From: Prinia subflava
Lineage: Eukaryota > Chordata > Aves > Passeriformes > Cisticolidae
NCBI RefSeq assembly: GCF_021018805.1
Contig: NC_086283.1
Location: forward strand, 22,657,662-22,721,661
Length of the DNA: 64,000 bases
Direction: 5' to 3'
The translations under genes were made by a program, and so were the position numbers. The notes beneath the pieces were generated by a model. It was not told the DNA's origin. It did not search any database and saw only the letters and a list, made by a program, of their open reading frames with translations. Shown here piece after piece: positions 1 to 11,352 of this stretch; the first letter of the stretch is position 1, and every line of letters starts with the position of its first letter.

Positions 1-2295
1 CACAGCAGCATTCCCTGTGCAGCCTCCAGCCACCCCCTAAGCTCTGAGTGGACACTGCTGTGGATGGAAACAGAGCTCACAGGAGCAGGAGGAGCTTTGG
101 GAGGGAGAATCCCAGGATCCCAGCTAGCAAAGGGGAGAAGTGCTCACAGCTGAGATCTGAACTGAGAAAAGCTTTGAGAGGGAAAAAAGCCCCTTGGGAA
201 AATTCCCCAGAGCATTAGGGGGAGCAGGACACAGGCGGGGAGAGGATGGATGGGCAGAGAGAAAGGAAAGGCTTCACTGCCATGGAAAACAAATTTCCCT
301 CCATGGGGCAGGAAAATCAGCTTTGTTTTTGAAAGCAAACAAGCAAACACATGTTCAGCCCTGCTAAACACAACCTCTCCGAGTTATTATTTATTATTTC
401 TACCATGGCAACATTCAGGGACTTCTGGAAGATAGAAAGGGATCCCTGTGTTGGGCTTTGTAGTGACATGGAGCAGGAGACAGCCCTTGAGCAGGAGATC
501 AGACACAACAAATGGGAGCAGCCGAGGGATGAAGGGTGGGAAGCGAAGGAACAATAACAAGGCTGTGTTTGCTCTTGCCAGCTCTGTACACATCAAGGGG
601 GGTTGAAGGCTCCATGGTTTAGCAGCTTTGAAACTTCACTGTAAACATGGCTTTGAGCAAAAATGAAGTGGAAATAAATAAAAACATTTCAATTAACAGA
701 GCTGCTGCGCTCCCTCTGCACTGCTGCCATCCAAGGGCTCTTTGGAAGTGGAAGCAGCTCTGCTGTGGGCTCTGTGCTCACACGGTTCTGCAGCAGAGCT
801 GGGAAACCCAGAGCTCCCAGTTCCCTTATGAGTGGGATTAGGGTCAAGAAAGATCCTGCAGGAGGAACAGACACTGTCATTGGAACAGCTTCTGCTTCCA
901 TGCTGCTTCTTCCTCAGCAGTTGTGACTGTCCTGCTGACAGTCTGGGATGGGAATTCCTTCTCCATGCCCTGCTCACAGCCTGGAATTTGAATTCGCTCT
1001 CAAGGAAGGAATCTCCTCTTAGGAAATTCAGGGAGCTCAGGACAATGGCTGAGAGTATAAGTGGGTCGTTACTCCCCTTCCCATTCCGTCCCACCACCAA
1101 GCGAATGAGGATCCAGGGATGATGATGTGGGCCACGGACGATGCTCCTCTGTAGCTCCAAGACCCAGGGGAGACAACTGGGAGTCCAGGGGGGCTTTTTC
1201 ACCCCAAACCCCTCTATGCAATCTCATCCTCACCTGGAAAGTCCAAGCAGCAGCTTTGCATGGACTGTCCATGATTCACAGGGAATTGTTCTGCTGTCCC
1301 AGGGGACTGTGGACAGTCAGAGCAAGAGGAGGATTGAGGACAGCCAGGACCTTTTCTTGTCCTTCCACCAGCACCACAAATCCCCCTGCCAGGTCCAGTT
1401 TTCCCCGTGCCCACAGCAAAGCTCCCCAGGAAGCCAAGCAGAAGATGTTTTTTCCAAAAGAAAGAGCTAAACCAGTCATGTGGTTGGTATTTGTTGTTTA
1501 CTCCTCGCTCCAGGGTTAATAAGTGCTGAACAAAACTCCCGTGAAGAAATCTTTCTCCCAGGTAAACATCCGGCTCTGCTCAAGTCCAAACAGCTTTTAC
1601 TGCCGACTTCAGAGGAGCCAGATTCTCCCTCAGTGTCTTCTCAGGCTGTTTCACACCAGGCAGGGATCTTCAGGCACTTTGAAGGGGTCAGGCTCCTGCT
1701 GGGACAGGTAATTTCCCAGTGGGAAGCAGCCTGAGCTGCTGGCTCTGGCCCACAGCTCTGCCTGTGGTGGTTTTCGGGGAAGAAGAAAGAAGGAAGCTTC
1801 CCTGAGGGGTGAGTGGCACAGGCAAGGGTCTAAGGGGAGGAACAGCAGTACCAAGAGGGGAACCCAGAGCACAGCTGGATAGGGATGCAGGGATGGAGGA
1901 GGCTGGGAAGTGCAGTAAGAACCAGACCAGAGTCCTGAGCATGAGGAGGAAAGTGAGAGGAAATCAGAGGTTCAGCACGTTTGCATGAAGAACTGCCATG
2001 TTCTCATGACTGAAATTTTCCCTGTGATCCTGGGGTTTTCTTCTTGCCAGTGACCTCTCCTTGTCTTTCTCCTCCCAGGAGCAGGAGGTTTGTGCTGCCT
2101 CAGCCTTTTTTCCATTGCTCACCCCCATCATCTGGGCATCATCTGCCTCAACCCTGGCTTGGGCTGTGCACCCAGAGCCCCTCTCTTCTCCCAGATCCCA
2201 GAGGTGACCTTGCCTGTCCATCCACAGCCGAGTCTCCAGGCTGTTATCTCTCAGTGGCTTGGTTTGACACATCCCTGTCTCGAGCCATGACTGAT
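1..2295. other. Unique noncoding sequence, nothing recognised
   Basis: No repeat family, RNA gene or convincing coding frame is seen. The open frames present are short, overlap on both strands and show no domain or low-complexity signature of a real protein. The stretch around 640-700 is locally A-rich. I cannot exclude a short exon without transcript data. Confidence 0.5.
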
Positions 2296-2375
2296 GGCAG
2301 CCCTGGCTGCTCAGAGCCAGCCCTGGCTGTTTAAAGCCAGCCCTGCCTGCTCAAAGCCAGCCAGGCGCTGTTACC
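2296..2375. repeat. 20-bp tandem repeat, about 4 units
   Basis: Units begin at 2296, 2316, 2336 and 2356 and follow the pattern GCCAGCCCTGGCTGYTYAAA. The first three match closely; the fourth is degraded after its first eight bases. Each unit holds the self-complementary core AGCCAGCCCTGGCT. It is a small local minisatellite with no coding meaning seen. Confidence 0.75.
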
Positions 2376-2772
2376 CAGCTCATTTTTCTGGCCCTCGGCT
2401 GGGACTGCGGCCAAGCACAGCTTTCCCTTCCCTCACCCACCCTTTTCCCTCCCATCCACGAAGGTGTTTGTCTTCATCTCTCAGCCCCTCCTGGAGCCAA
2501 CTCCCCCCATCACTCTTCCAGACAGAAGTGCAGGGTCAGCTCTGCCTCTCCCAACCTGCGATAAGCAGCTTTTATCACTCACTACCTGCAGTTTCAAACC
2601 ACTCTGTGTTTCTTCATCTTCTCTCAGATGCAGGAGGGTTCCCAGACTGCTGATGGTGCTTCTTCATGCCCCTTGTTCAAGGGCTGCTTGAACCTGAGTG
2701 CAAAAACCCCCCTGGCCAAGGCTCTCTTCCCCTCTCTTCATCACTGCCCTCCCGCCCTGCACTTGGAGAGTA

Positions 2773-2801
2773 ACAACAACAACAACAATAATAATAATAA
2801 T
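2773..2801 (+). repeat. (AAC)n(AAT)n compound microsatellite
   Basis: A run of AAC trinucleotides passes directly into AAT trinucleotides. It sits just upstream of the inverted CR1 pair. A-rich microsatellites are often seeded by retrotransposon tails, but no tail belonging to this one is evident. Confidence 0.85.
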
Positions 2802-2824
2802 TAAGTAATGTATTCACATTATGA

Positions 2825-2961
2825 TGTGGGTGGGAAGGAGAAACCTTGCAGACCACCTTGTTCCAACACCGGCCATGTGCAGGGTCACTTTCCACTATCC
2901 CAGGTTCAACCTGCCCTTGGGCACTTCCAGGGCTAGGGCAGCCATAGCTGGGAAGAGCAGC
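2825..2961 (-). mobile_element. CR1 LINE fragment, 3' end, minus orientation
   Basis: The sequence reads as the reverse complement of the CR1 3' region: a GGGTGGGAAGG...CCTTG block, a 'TTCCAACACC' block, then 'CACTTTCCACTATCCCAGGTT' and 'GGGCACTTCCAGGG'. It is 5'-truncated, as most CR1 copies are, and quite diverged. It abuts a second CR1 piece of opposite orientation (2962-3085), so the two 5' ends face each other. Confidence 0.8.
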
Positions 2962-3085
2962 CCAGGCAGGACAGGCCTCAGAGCAACCTGGGGTAGTGGA
3001 AGGTGTCCCTGCCCATGGCAGGGGGTGGCACTGGATGGGCTTTAATGTAATTTCCATCCTAACTCATTCTGGGGCTCTGGGATTC
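2962..3085 (+). mobile_element. CR1 LINE fragment, 3' end, plus orientation
   Basis: The stretch 'GAGCAACCTGGGGTAGTGG', 'AAGGTGTCCCTGCCCATGGC' and a degenerate '...CATTCTGGGGCTCTGGGATTCT' tail is the standard CR1 3' end in sense orientation. Together with 2825-2961 it forms an imperfect inverted repeat about 260 bp long. Confidence 0.85.
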
Positions 3086-4905
3086 TCCAGGCACGGCCCT
3101 TGAACGGCAGCACTGTGCACATCTGGCAGAGGCACAGCTGGGTGCTGCCCTGCCAAGGAACTTGGTTATCCCAGTTTGGAGACCTGCAAGAGCCCCTCAG
3201 GACAGTCTGCTGGAAATGTGTCTCTGCACTCTTGGGATGCATCTTTCTCCCATGCCTTTACCCCAATTTTAGTGTTCTGAAGGGCGTCAGGAACACTGCA
3301 GACACCCCTGGGGGTTATCCTGTGTTCTCGGGTCTAAATTGTTTCTGTTACCAATGGTTTCACTGGAAATGGTTCCACTCCTGTCTCTTCCTGCACTGAC
3401 TGGCATTCCCACGTGCCCACAGAAGGACCAGCTGCCCTTGGACTCTGCCAACACCCCCTCATGAATCCAAGGAAGCCTCAATTAAACAGGATTAGTGATA
3501 ACACAGGCAAATGGAGAGCAGGAAGCCTGAGGTGTAAACAGAGCCACAGAACAGCTCAAACACACGAGCACACAGAGCAGCAGCTCCCCGAGATCCTGGG
3601 GCTGCAGAAATGTTCCTGTAAATCACCGGGAAAGCTCTGGGAATTGTTACAACAAACCTGAGGGCAGAGCCTGCTGCTCTCGCTGCCTGGGCACACCTCG
3701 TTCTCAGAGCCACCCCATGGATTCCATCGGGATTTCCCTGGAGTGAGGCACTGCTGAGCGTGAGGAATTGCTCCTGCAGGGGCAGGGTGATGGATGGACT
3801 TGAACTTCCCAAGTGTGATGAACCTCAGAAAGGTTGAAATGAGAAAGGTGCTGAATTCCCTTCCTCACCTGGAACTAAAATGTAAATTAAGCTGTTTTCC
3901 GTATAATCCAGCTGATTTTAGGCTGATTCCTGCAGCATCCCGGGGCTGCACAGTGCAGGCACTCTGCACTCACCTCAGGATCTGCCTCCCGGGAAACATT
4001 CCCAATTATTTGCTCTCCTTGCCTGCCCCATTCCCCACAAAATGACTCGCTCAGACTTTTGCAATTCTATTCCCACAGGAATCAGAGCATTTCCAGTGGG
4101 ATGTTTCCTGAGTGAGATGTTTCCAAGGTGGTTGGAACTGGGGGGGTCTGCAGAGCCCTCATTTCACCCACCCCCCCACTAATGGTGCCTTCCCATCTCC
4201 CTGGAGGAGCCAAAACTCTGTGGAACAGCTCAAAAAAAAAAGGGATCAAAACACATGGGAGAAATCAGGGAGCACCAGGGGTGTCAGCAGCATCCCTGTC
4301 CCCATGTCACCTGAGGTCCCTCAGCCACAGCCCTGTCCTGGCTTTGTCACTGGACCACGAGATCATTGAGATCTCATAACAGGCTGAAGTTAATGAAATG
4401 ATAAAGCTGAGCAACTTTAGCCCGATTGAAACAAAATATTTAGAGAAGGCTTTCCAGTGTTTATAGTAGGGGTTTGGAATTTTTATTTCATTGGAAATTT
4501 GGAGTTTCCAATGACACTGTTGCTCATATCTGGATGAAAGAAGACTGGAACAGTGGTGTTTTTGGCTGACTGGGAATGTTGTGCCACAGCCAGCTCTAAC
4601 AGCCTTGTCTCATTCCCCTCCAAGCAGAGGATAAAAGAGAAATATTTTCACTTTCCCGAAGAAAGCCAGAATGAAATTCCTAACCTAGGTTTGCAGCTGC
4701 TGGGGAAGGAGAAAACTGCTCAAGTGACTTCCAAACGTTTGCAATGATTAAAGTGTCTGAAGTGATGCTGCAGGTGAGCTACAACCTGGGAATGCCAACA
4801 TCTTCCATACTGGGGTGCTCATTTGGAACCCAAATATGTTGGACACTGCTTTAGGAGCATTCCAAGGTGCCCCTGATTGGGAATAACTTTATTTGCAGGA
4901 ATGGC
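3086..4905. other. Unique noncoding sequence
   Basis: No repeat family or gene is recognised. An AT-rich stretch near 4380-4510 (GAAATGATAAAGC, AAACAAAATATTTAG, and TTCATTGGAAATTT then AGTTTCCAATGA) stands out mildly from its surroundings. All open frames are short and overlapping. Confidence 0.5.
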
Positions 4906-5130
4906 TTTAGATTTAAATGGAATATTGTGAAGAAATTCTTCCCTGTGAGGGCGGAGAGGCCCTCCACAGGGTGCTCAGAGAAGCTGTGGCTGCCCCATCC
5001 CTGGAAGTGTCCAAGACCAGGTTGGACGGGGCTGGAGTCACCTGGGATGGTGGAAGGTGTGGCAGGTGTGGCAGGTGGTAGGATGGGATATACAGTCCCT
5101 TCTAGCCCAAACCATTCTGGGACTCTGGAA
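4906..5130 (+). mobile_element. CR1 LINE fragment, plus orientation
   Basis: CR1 landmarks in order: 'GAAGAAATTCTTCCCTGTGAGG', 'AGAAGCTGTGGCTGCCCCATCC', 'CTGGAAGTGTCCAAG', 'CCAGGTTGGACGGGGCT', 'GGAAGGTGT', then 'AAACCATTCTGGGACTCTGG' as the degenerate 3' tail. A small internal duplication (GTGGCAGGT twice, near 5057-5077) replaces the usual 'CCCTGCCCATGGCAGG' segment. Confidence 0.92.
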
Positions 5131-6954
5131 ATATCCTGTTGGCTTGAGTCCTTGCATGTGCTGGAGCAATGGTTTGAGCTTTGGAAGACTTTGTTCATTA
5201 TTAAATTTCCCTTCTCACATCTCTCCTGAAATGACCTGGAATTAATAATTTGAGGAATTTCACTGACTTACTGTGGAGTTCTGAGCTGCAGAGACAGGGA
5301 GAGCTGGGTGCTCCCTCTGACGGGGCTGGCACAGGGGGCTGCTTCCAGGTCACACAGCTGTTCCTCCAGACATGAGCCAGCCCTCGAGGTGTCAGGGACT
5401 GGGCAACTGCAAGGGATGAAAGCCCATTTCCCTTCCCTCAGCTGCAGCTCTGCTGGGAAAGCTGGGAGGAGCTGGGAACACTGTGAATGCAAATGGAAGG
5501 AGGGAGGCAAAGCCTCAGAATTTCCATTAAAAGGGGATCAGTCTTATTCCAGGTGCAGCCAAAGAAAAAAAAAATGGAAGGGCTTCTCTTCTCCCTCCAA
5601 GGAAATCCCAGTCCCAATGAGCTCACGTGTGTCATCATTTGAAAGCTCCCACCACATCTCTGTTAAGAGCCGAATCCTGAGCTGAGCTCAGCTCCTCTGG
5701 CTGCTCAATCAATACTTCCTTCCCAGGTTAATGCAGTCAGCAGCTCAATTAAGGGAAAACCCCGTGGGAGTGGAAATAAGTGTGGGTTTGGATGGAGCGA
5801 ACAGCAGGTCCCTGTTACCCGGCTCCCAGAGCAATCAAGCCCAGGCTGTTGTGCCTGGAGAGCTCTCCTGGAGCCAGCTGTCTGCATGGGACCCATCAGC
5901 ACCCCAGATCCCCAGGAAATTGGCTTTAGGAACAGCCTGCAGGACCTTCCCAAGCTTGGGAATGCTCTGGGTATGGCAGCAATAGGAGCAGTAAGGAGGG
6001 ACACAGGACCTCCTTTGCCAGGGAGTGATGAAGCTGGGAGAAGTCTGCAGCTAAAACATGGGGAATTTTGGCTCCCTGTGCCCACAGAGCTCTTTGTGTC
6101 CTCACGCTGGGCTGACAGGATGAAACCTGCAGTAAATGAATGCAATCAAAGTGAGGAGGGAAGTTCCTGTCTCTGGCAGAGGACATTACAGGGGAGGGAG
6201 GAGGACAGGGATGATGAACGAGAGACAGGAGCTTTCCCCCACTCCTTCCTTCCTCTAATGAATTTTTCCCATTAGCTTGAGGTGATTTTGTGAAATTCAT
6301 GTTGACTCTGATGTCACAGTTCCTTCCTCCTTCAGTGAGGACAGGAGAGAGGGACAGCACTGGAGAGATCCAGGACTGAGGCTGTTACCTGGAATGCAGG
6401 AGTGTGGACCTAGCAGTGGCCAGTGTGAGAGATTCCTTTATTGACCCAAGTAAATAGAGTGCAGAGAACAGACCCTTGGTGATGTGGGGAGGGAGGGATG
6501 GGATCCACTATTCCCTTTTGTGATAAGTCCTTGGCTGGGCTGGCAGTTGGAATCAGGAAGATCATTTCTCTAATCCAGATGGTTAATAAATGTGGATTGC
6601 TTTGCTAAAACCACTTGACAAAATGCAATTACCGCTGGCTGCAGAGCTTCCACACAAGAAGCCAGGCTGGGAGCAGGCTCTGCTCTGGCTGGAAAAGCCA
6701 AGGGGCTGAGGGAGCTGCTGTAATTTCTGGGGCCATCCCAGCAAAGGACTCGAAGGTGTTTCCTCCACTCAACTTTCATTGGGAACTTGAGGTGCTCTCC
6801 TACACCTTCATCCTGGTGCAGCACAGCACAAAGTGCTACTGCTGATCCCATTCCCTGCTCTCGGCATGTCCAGGTTGGGACATGGACACGGGCGTCTGGC
6901 TGAGGGAAGGATTGTCCCACTCTGCTCTGCCCTGGGGCAGCCTCATCTCTAGTC
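5131..6954. other. Unique noncoding sequence
   Basis: No gene, RNA or repeat family is recognised. Short A-rich and AT-rich patches occur (for example the A run near 5565 and the TCAATTAAGGG patch near 5745). Frames of up to 146 codons exist on both strands with no recognisable protein similarity. Confidence 0.5.
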
Positions 6955-7433
6955 CTGGGGCACTTCGGGGCACTGCAATATCAGAAAGATCTAAAGCTAT
7001 CAGAGAGTCCTAAGGAGGGACACAGGTATGGGGGAGGGTCTGGAGGGGCCACAGGATGGGGAGTGGCTGAGGGAATTTTGATTGTCCAGCCTGGAGGAGA
7101 GGAGACAGAGGGCAGAGGTCAGCAGGCTCCCCCCGAAGGACAGCTTTCATCTCTGCTCTCTGTGAGCAGGGAAATGACAACTCAGGGAATGGATGGAGCT
7201 GTGTCAGGGAGATTTAGGTGGACATCAACAGAAGCTTTTTCCCCCAGAGGGTGTCAGGCACTGACCAGGCTCCACAGGGAATAGGGATGGTCCCAAGGCT
7301 GCCAGAGCTCCAGGCGTTTGGATAATGCTCGCAGGCACAGGGTGGGATTGCTGGGGTGTCTGTGCAGGGCCAGGAGTTGGACGCAATGATCCTGGTGGGT
7401 CTCTTCCAACTCAAGAGATTCTCTGATTCTCTA
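6955..7433 (+). mobile_element. CR1 LINE fragment, plus orientation (longest copy)
   Basis: One of the longer CR1 copies here, about 480 bp. Landmarks in order: 'AAAGCTATCAGAGAGTCC', 'GGAGGGACACAGG', 'GTCTGGAGGGGCCACA', 'GAGTGGCTGAGGGAA', 'CAGCCTGGAGGAGAGGAGAC', 'GGGAGATTTAGG', 'CCCAGAGGGTGTCAGGCACT', 'GTGCAGGGCCAGGAGTTGGA', then 'TCTTCCAACTCAAGAGATTC' with repeated ATTCTCTGATTCT as tail. The 'GGCCAGGAGTTGGA' ending marks a different CR1 subfamily from copies ending 'CAACCCAAACCATTC'. Confidence 0.93.
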
Positions 7434-8471
7434 ATTCCATGTTTTATTGGTGCTCCTTGGCCATGGGAGCAGATGGGTTCCTCCTGGCTGGATGCTTCAT
7501 AGGAAACATCCCCCAGCACCGGGGTAAGGATCCGTGGTGGGTGCAGGGTTGGATTCTGGGCTGCAGCCCACTCTGAGGTTTCATTGCAGCCTTGCACAAG
7601 AAGCAGTTTGGAGGTTAAAAGCAGCACACTTGTGTTTATTTCTCCACTTTGGCACATCTGCTACTCACTAAAGCTATTTTGGGGGCTCTAAAAGTGGCAG
7701 TTTTAGAGAGCTCTAAATGGGTCAGCAATTTCCGGTTTATTTTCCTTTTCTGAAAAAAATATAATTTGAACCACAGATGGGAGACATTCAAAAGGGGTGA
7801 GGGGAGGGTTTGGGGACACCTCTTCCATGCCCAGGTGAGACAGGTCTGGAGTGAGATGACTGAACATTCACATTTGGGGCTCTCCCCTTTTGAATCCAGT
7901 TTACCCCCAACCATGGGGTAAATCCTATATGCAATCCTATAGAATCCCATGTCCTCGAATAAGGGATGTGATTCCAGGTGAATTTTCCTTGACTTGCCCT
8001 GGTGGGAAGTCAACCAGAGGTGAGTCTGTGATGAGCTGTACTTTCCAGTCTGAGCTCAAGACAGAGATGAGGTTCTCTATGTTCACACTTTAATTCCTAA
8101 TCCCATCTCCAGGCCGGGCTCCCGGAGCTTCTCCAGCCCCAGGAATGCTCCTTGGGAGCTTTCTAGGTCAAACAGTTATTTTTTTAGAGGAAACACTTAA
8201 AACTAAAATGCTGCAGAATTTCCCCTGAGGTTACAGAGTGTGTTTAGGCTTCTCCAAGCAGAGGATCTCAATCACTGGGAACTGCAAACCTCCCCCAAAC
8301 TTTCATCCCGCTCCCGTCGCAGGCACAGCCCCGGTTTCCAAGTTTGTACAGCAAACAATACCAGAGCTGCTCCCTCCACAACTCAACTTCCAAGAGAATG
8401 GCAGAGCTGAGAGAGGAGGAGGAGCAGGAACTGAGGAGTCCAGAGCACAGATCCAATGGCTGGGAGCAGGC
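7434..8471. other. Unique noncoding sequence
   Basis: No recognisable gene or repeat. AT-rich patches occur near 7735-7775 and 8165-8215. Confidence 0.5.
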
Positions 8472-8533
8472 ACAGGTTGGATCAATGATCTTAAATGTGT
8501 TTTCTGAGCTAAATGATTCCATGATTCCACAAG
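8472..8533 (+). mobile_element. CR1 3' tail remnant, plus orientation
   Basis: 'GGTTGGATCAATGATCTTAA' followed by a diverged stretch and 'AAATGATTCCATGATTCC' matches the final segment of CR1 (GGTTGGACTAGATGATCTTAAAGG... ATTCTATGATTC). Only the last 60 bp are preserved. Confidence 0.75.
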
Positions 8534-9334
8534 GCCTGGGAGCTGCTGTCCAGCTCCTTTGCAAGCGCAATATGCCGGGGAGGAGGATGGGGAGGCTCCA
8601 TGGGAGGGGGTTACCAGCGGGCCAGGAGGAGGATGAGGGGCAGGGAACAGGGAGAGGGCAGAGGGGCAGCGAGGGCTGTGTCTCCCTCCCATCCTCAAAT
8701 GCAAAACACTCCCTCTGACCACCTGATTTTCCATCTAAAAATAATCCATCCTCAGTGCGGTGGTGGCTCAGAGAAGCACAATTTATCACAACACAAAGGC
8801 AGGGTTGGGGATGTGCATTCAAGGGTGGCAAGGATCAGGCTTGGGCCCTGATCAGTGAATTCTGGAAGAGTTTTATGGGGACAGAGAGACCCGAGGGTGG
8901 GATTTGGAGGTGGATTTTGGTCTGGAGGAGGGCCCATCCATTTTGAACCCACTTGATTTTTGAAGGTTCTGCCAGTGCCATTTGCACTTGGGTGTCCTTA
9001 GTGCCAGCCAAACTTTGGGCCACATTCTCCAGAAGCATCTCCTTCAAAATCCATGGAAATCAGCATTGAAGCAGCTGAGAAGTGACCCCACACTTCCACA
9101 GACATTTCTGCTTTCCAGTGAACATTGGCCTGCTCAAGCTGCTGCCTCTTCCAGGACGTTGCTTCCCAGGCTCATCCTCTCAGAGCAATTATCCCGCTGT
9201 GGATCCGCCTTTGCTGAGCCGGCTTTCCAGTGGGGAGAGGAGCTCTGGGTGGAAGGACTGGAGGCAAGTCAGAGCTAGGAAAGCAATCAATTGTTCGTTA
9301 ATGGAGTTACAGTAAAGATGTTATCCAAAACCAC
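8534..9334. other. Unique noncoding sequence
   Basis: Purine-rich patches around 8576-8680, otherwise nothing recognised. Confidence 0.5.
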
Positions 9335-9610
9335 CGTGGCTGCCTAATTATTCATAACATCCCTCTGGAGATTCTCCTTTTGGCAAACTGTGAATCTCTG
9401 CTTTGTTGCCACAATAAAAGCAGTTTCAGGGCTGTAAATGAGAGGGTACAAATTACCATGGAGCCCCTGACAATATGGCAGCTCCCGAGCCTTGGATTAC
9501 ATGGTAATTTCCATGCAATATCCAAGTTATTACATGGTAAGTGCCATGTCATTACAGCCTAAATGAATGATTATCACCCCTGCTTGACAAATTCACCTGA
9601 CAATTTTCCT
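9335..9610. promoter_or_regulatory. Candidate conserved noncoding element with repeated ATTACATGGTAA motifs
   Basis: An AT-rich block holding TAATTATTCAT (about 9346), ACAATAAAAG, an 11-bp perfect inverted repeat (AAATTACCATG at 9450-9460 and CATGGTAATTT at 9500-9510) and the direct repeat ATTACATGGTAA (about 9496 and again about 9529). TGACAA and ATTATCAC sites follow. This dense homeodomain/GATA/TALE-type content is common in vertebrate developmental enhancers. Conservation cannot be tested here. Confidence 0.35.
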
Positions 9611-11130
9611 CCCTCCTCGGTCTCTAGGATGTCTGCAGGCAGGATGCTGTTTCCATGAGGAAGAGCACGGTCAGGGCGGGCTCTTCCACCCCTGGATTTT
9701 CCCAGTCCCACCTGGGCTGTGGCCATGGACAGCACAGGGATGGATGAGCTGTGTAAAGCTGTGACCTAGCTCTGTGTGTGTGTTCCAGACACAAAATATT
9801 GATAAGAATTTTGGAATATCCATGCCAGTGGAAACAGCTTCAAAGTTCTCAAAAGGAACAGAAATGCTCCAGTGCAGCTGAAGGAACTGTTTGAAATCCT
9901 GAGTTAACAGGAGTAGAAAATTATTTACAGTCCTCTCTCAGCTTTATCATTCATGTCCTGAATATTCCAAAGCTCCTCTGCATGCACTGGGAAACAGCTC
10001 CAACTGGGGAGTGGAAGTTTTTCACTTTGTGAAAATGACTTAAGGCTGCTTAAAACTGCCATGGACCTGATCCACAGTTTTGTGACACCTTTAAATTCTC
10101 TTGCATTCTCTTGCATTAGGCTTGAGGAGGTCTTGTGGATTTAAGAAATGGCCACAGCCTTGAGCAGAACAAGAATTCAGCTGCTCAGGGCACTTGGGTG
10201 CTGTGAAGGGCCATGGTTTTTCCACAGGAATATCTGTGGGTGTCTGTATTTAACTTATAGATCTTTCTAGAGAATGATCAGGCTCAGCCTGGTGATGTTT
10301 GGTGGATGTTAGGGACATCCAGCCTGAATATCACCACAAGGAGAGATGTTCAGCCACAGGCAATCACTGCCACTTCCCAGACTGGGAGTTCCACCCTGGA
10401 GAATAAACAACCAACAAGAAAGGGGAAGATTCAACCCCTAACCCCTAACACTTCCCTGGGCCTCAGAAGCTCCAGCCCCCTCATTCCTGCAGGCTTTGTG
10501 TTTTATTTGCACTGGTATCCCCTGGGAAGCCAAACTCCAGATGGGCCCAAAGCTCTGTATCTCCTCCTGTGCTTCCTCAATGTGTTTCCTCCCTGTCCTG
10601 CTCATGAAGGACTGACAATCCGGAAAAAAATGGTGCAAATGTTTGTCCCATGTCCCCTCCCCAGGCAGACTGAGAGATGAAAAGGGATCTCTCCTTGATA
10701 TTCCAAACATCCCGTGTGCACACAGGCCCAGATTCCACACATGGCTCCCAGGTTCCTTGGCAGGACACCTGTGTCTCAACTATTCCCGCTGTTCAGAGAC
10801 TTCCATGGGAAACCGCTCTGTTGTGGCCCTGAAACCAACAACTACAGGAGCTTTGGAAACTTCTTTCTCTCCTGCACCATCAGAGACACCAGAGCAACAC
10901 CCTGGTTATTCCTGGGTAACTAGCTCCATGTTGTCCCTGCCCAACCTGGCAAATTTGGAATTGGGAGACCATCACCAGCCTCTTGGCACAAAAACCCTGC
11001 AGGAGCTTAATCCATGAGGACAAGCAACATTCCTGAGCCTTCTGATGATATTTTAAAAGCTCAGAGCTGTCTTGAAATGGAAAAGGAGAAAACAGCCCAG
11101 GTAGATATGCAGCTGCTGAAAGGGCAAATG
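9611..11130. other. Unique noncoding sequence with a tiny telomere-like run
   Basis: No gene or repeat family recognised. At 10433-10450 the 7-mer AACCCCT occurs twice in tandem with partial flanks; it is related to, but not the same as, the telomeric CCCTAA repeat, and is too short to call an interstitial telomere. Confidence 0.5.
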
Positions 11131-11345
11131 AGAGAATCATGGAGTCATATGGGTTGGAAAAGACCTTGGAGATCATCAGGTCCAACCATCAGTCCAACAC
11201 CACCCCCATGTGCTGATCCACACTAGATCACACCAAGTGCCACATGCCCATGAATTTTGAACTCTTCCAGGGATGGTGAGGGGCTGGCCATTGTTCCTCT
11301 GCTATGCCTGCCCAGGAATGAGTCCCTCAGTCCCCCTGCAGAGTA
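11131..11345 (-). mobile_element. CR1 LINE fragment, minus orientation
   Basis: Starts with 'AGAATCATGGAGTCATATGG', then 'GGTTGGAAAAGACCTTGGAG', 'ATCATCAGGTCCAACCATCA', the reverse complement of a CR1 3' end. It continues through 'CACTAGATCACACCAAGTGC' and 'AACTCTTCCAGGGATGGTGA', and ends near 'GAATGAGTCCCTCAGTCCCC'. The 422-codon open frame begins 8 bp beyond it. Confidence 0.88.
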
Positions 11346-11352
11346 ACGAGCA

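Noticed and set aside
10433..10450. Interstitial telomeric repeat
   Set aside because: Only about two and a half copies of AACCCCT, a 7-mer with an extra C, not the CCCTAA hexamer.
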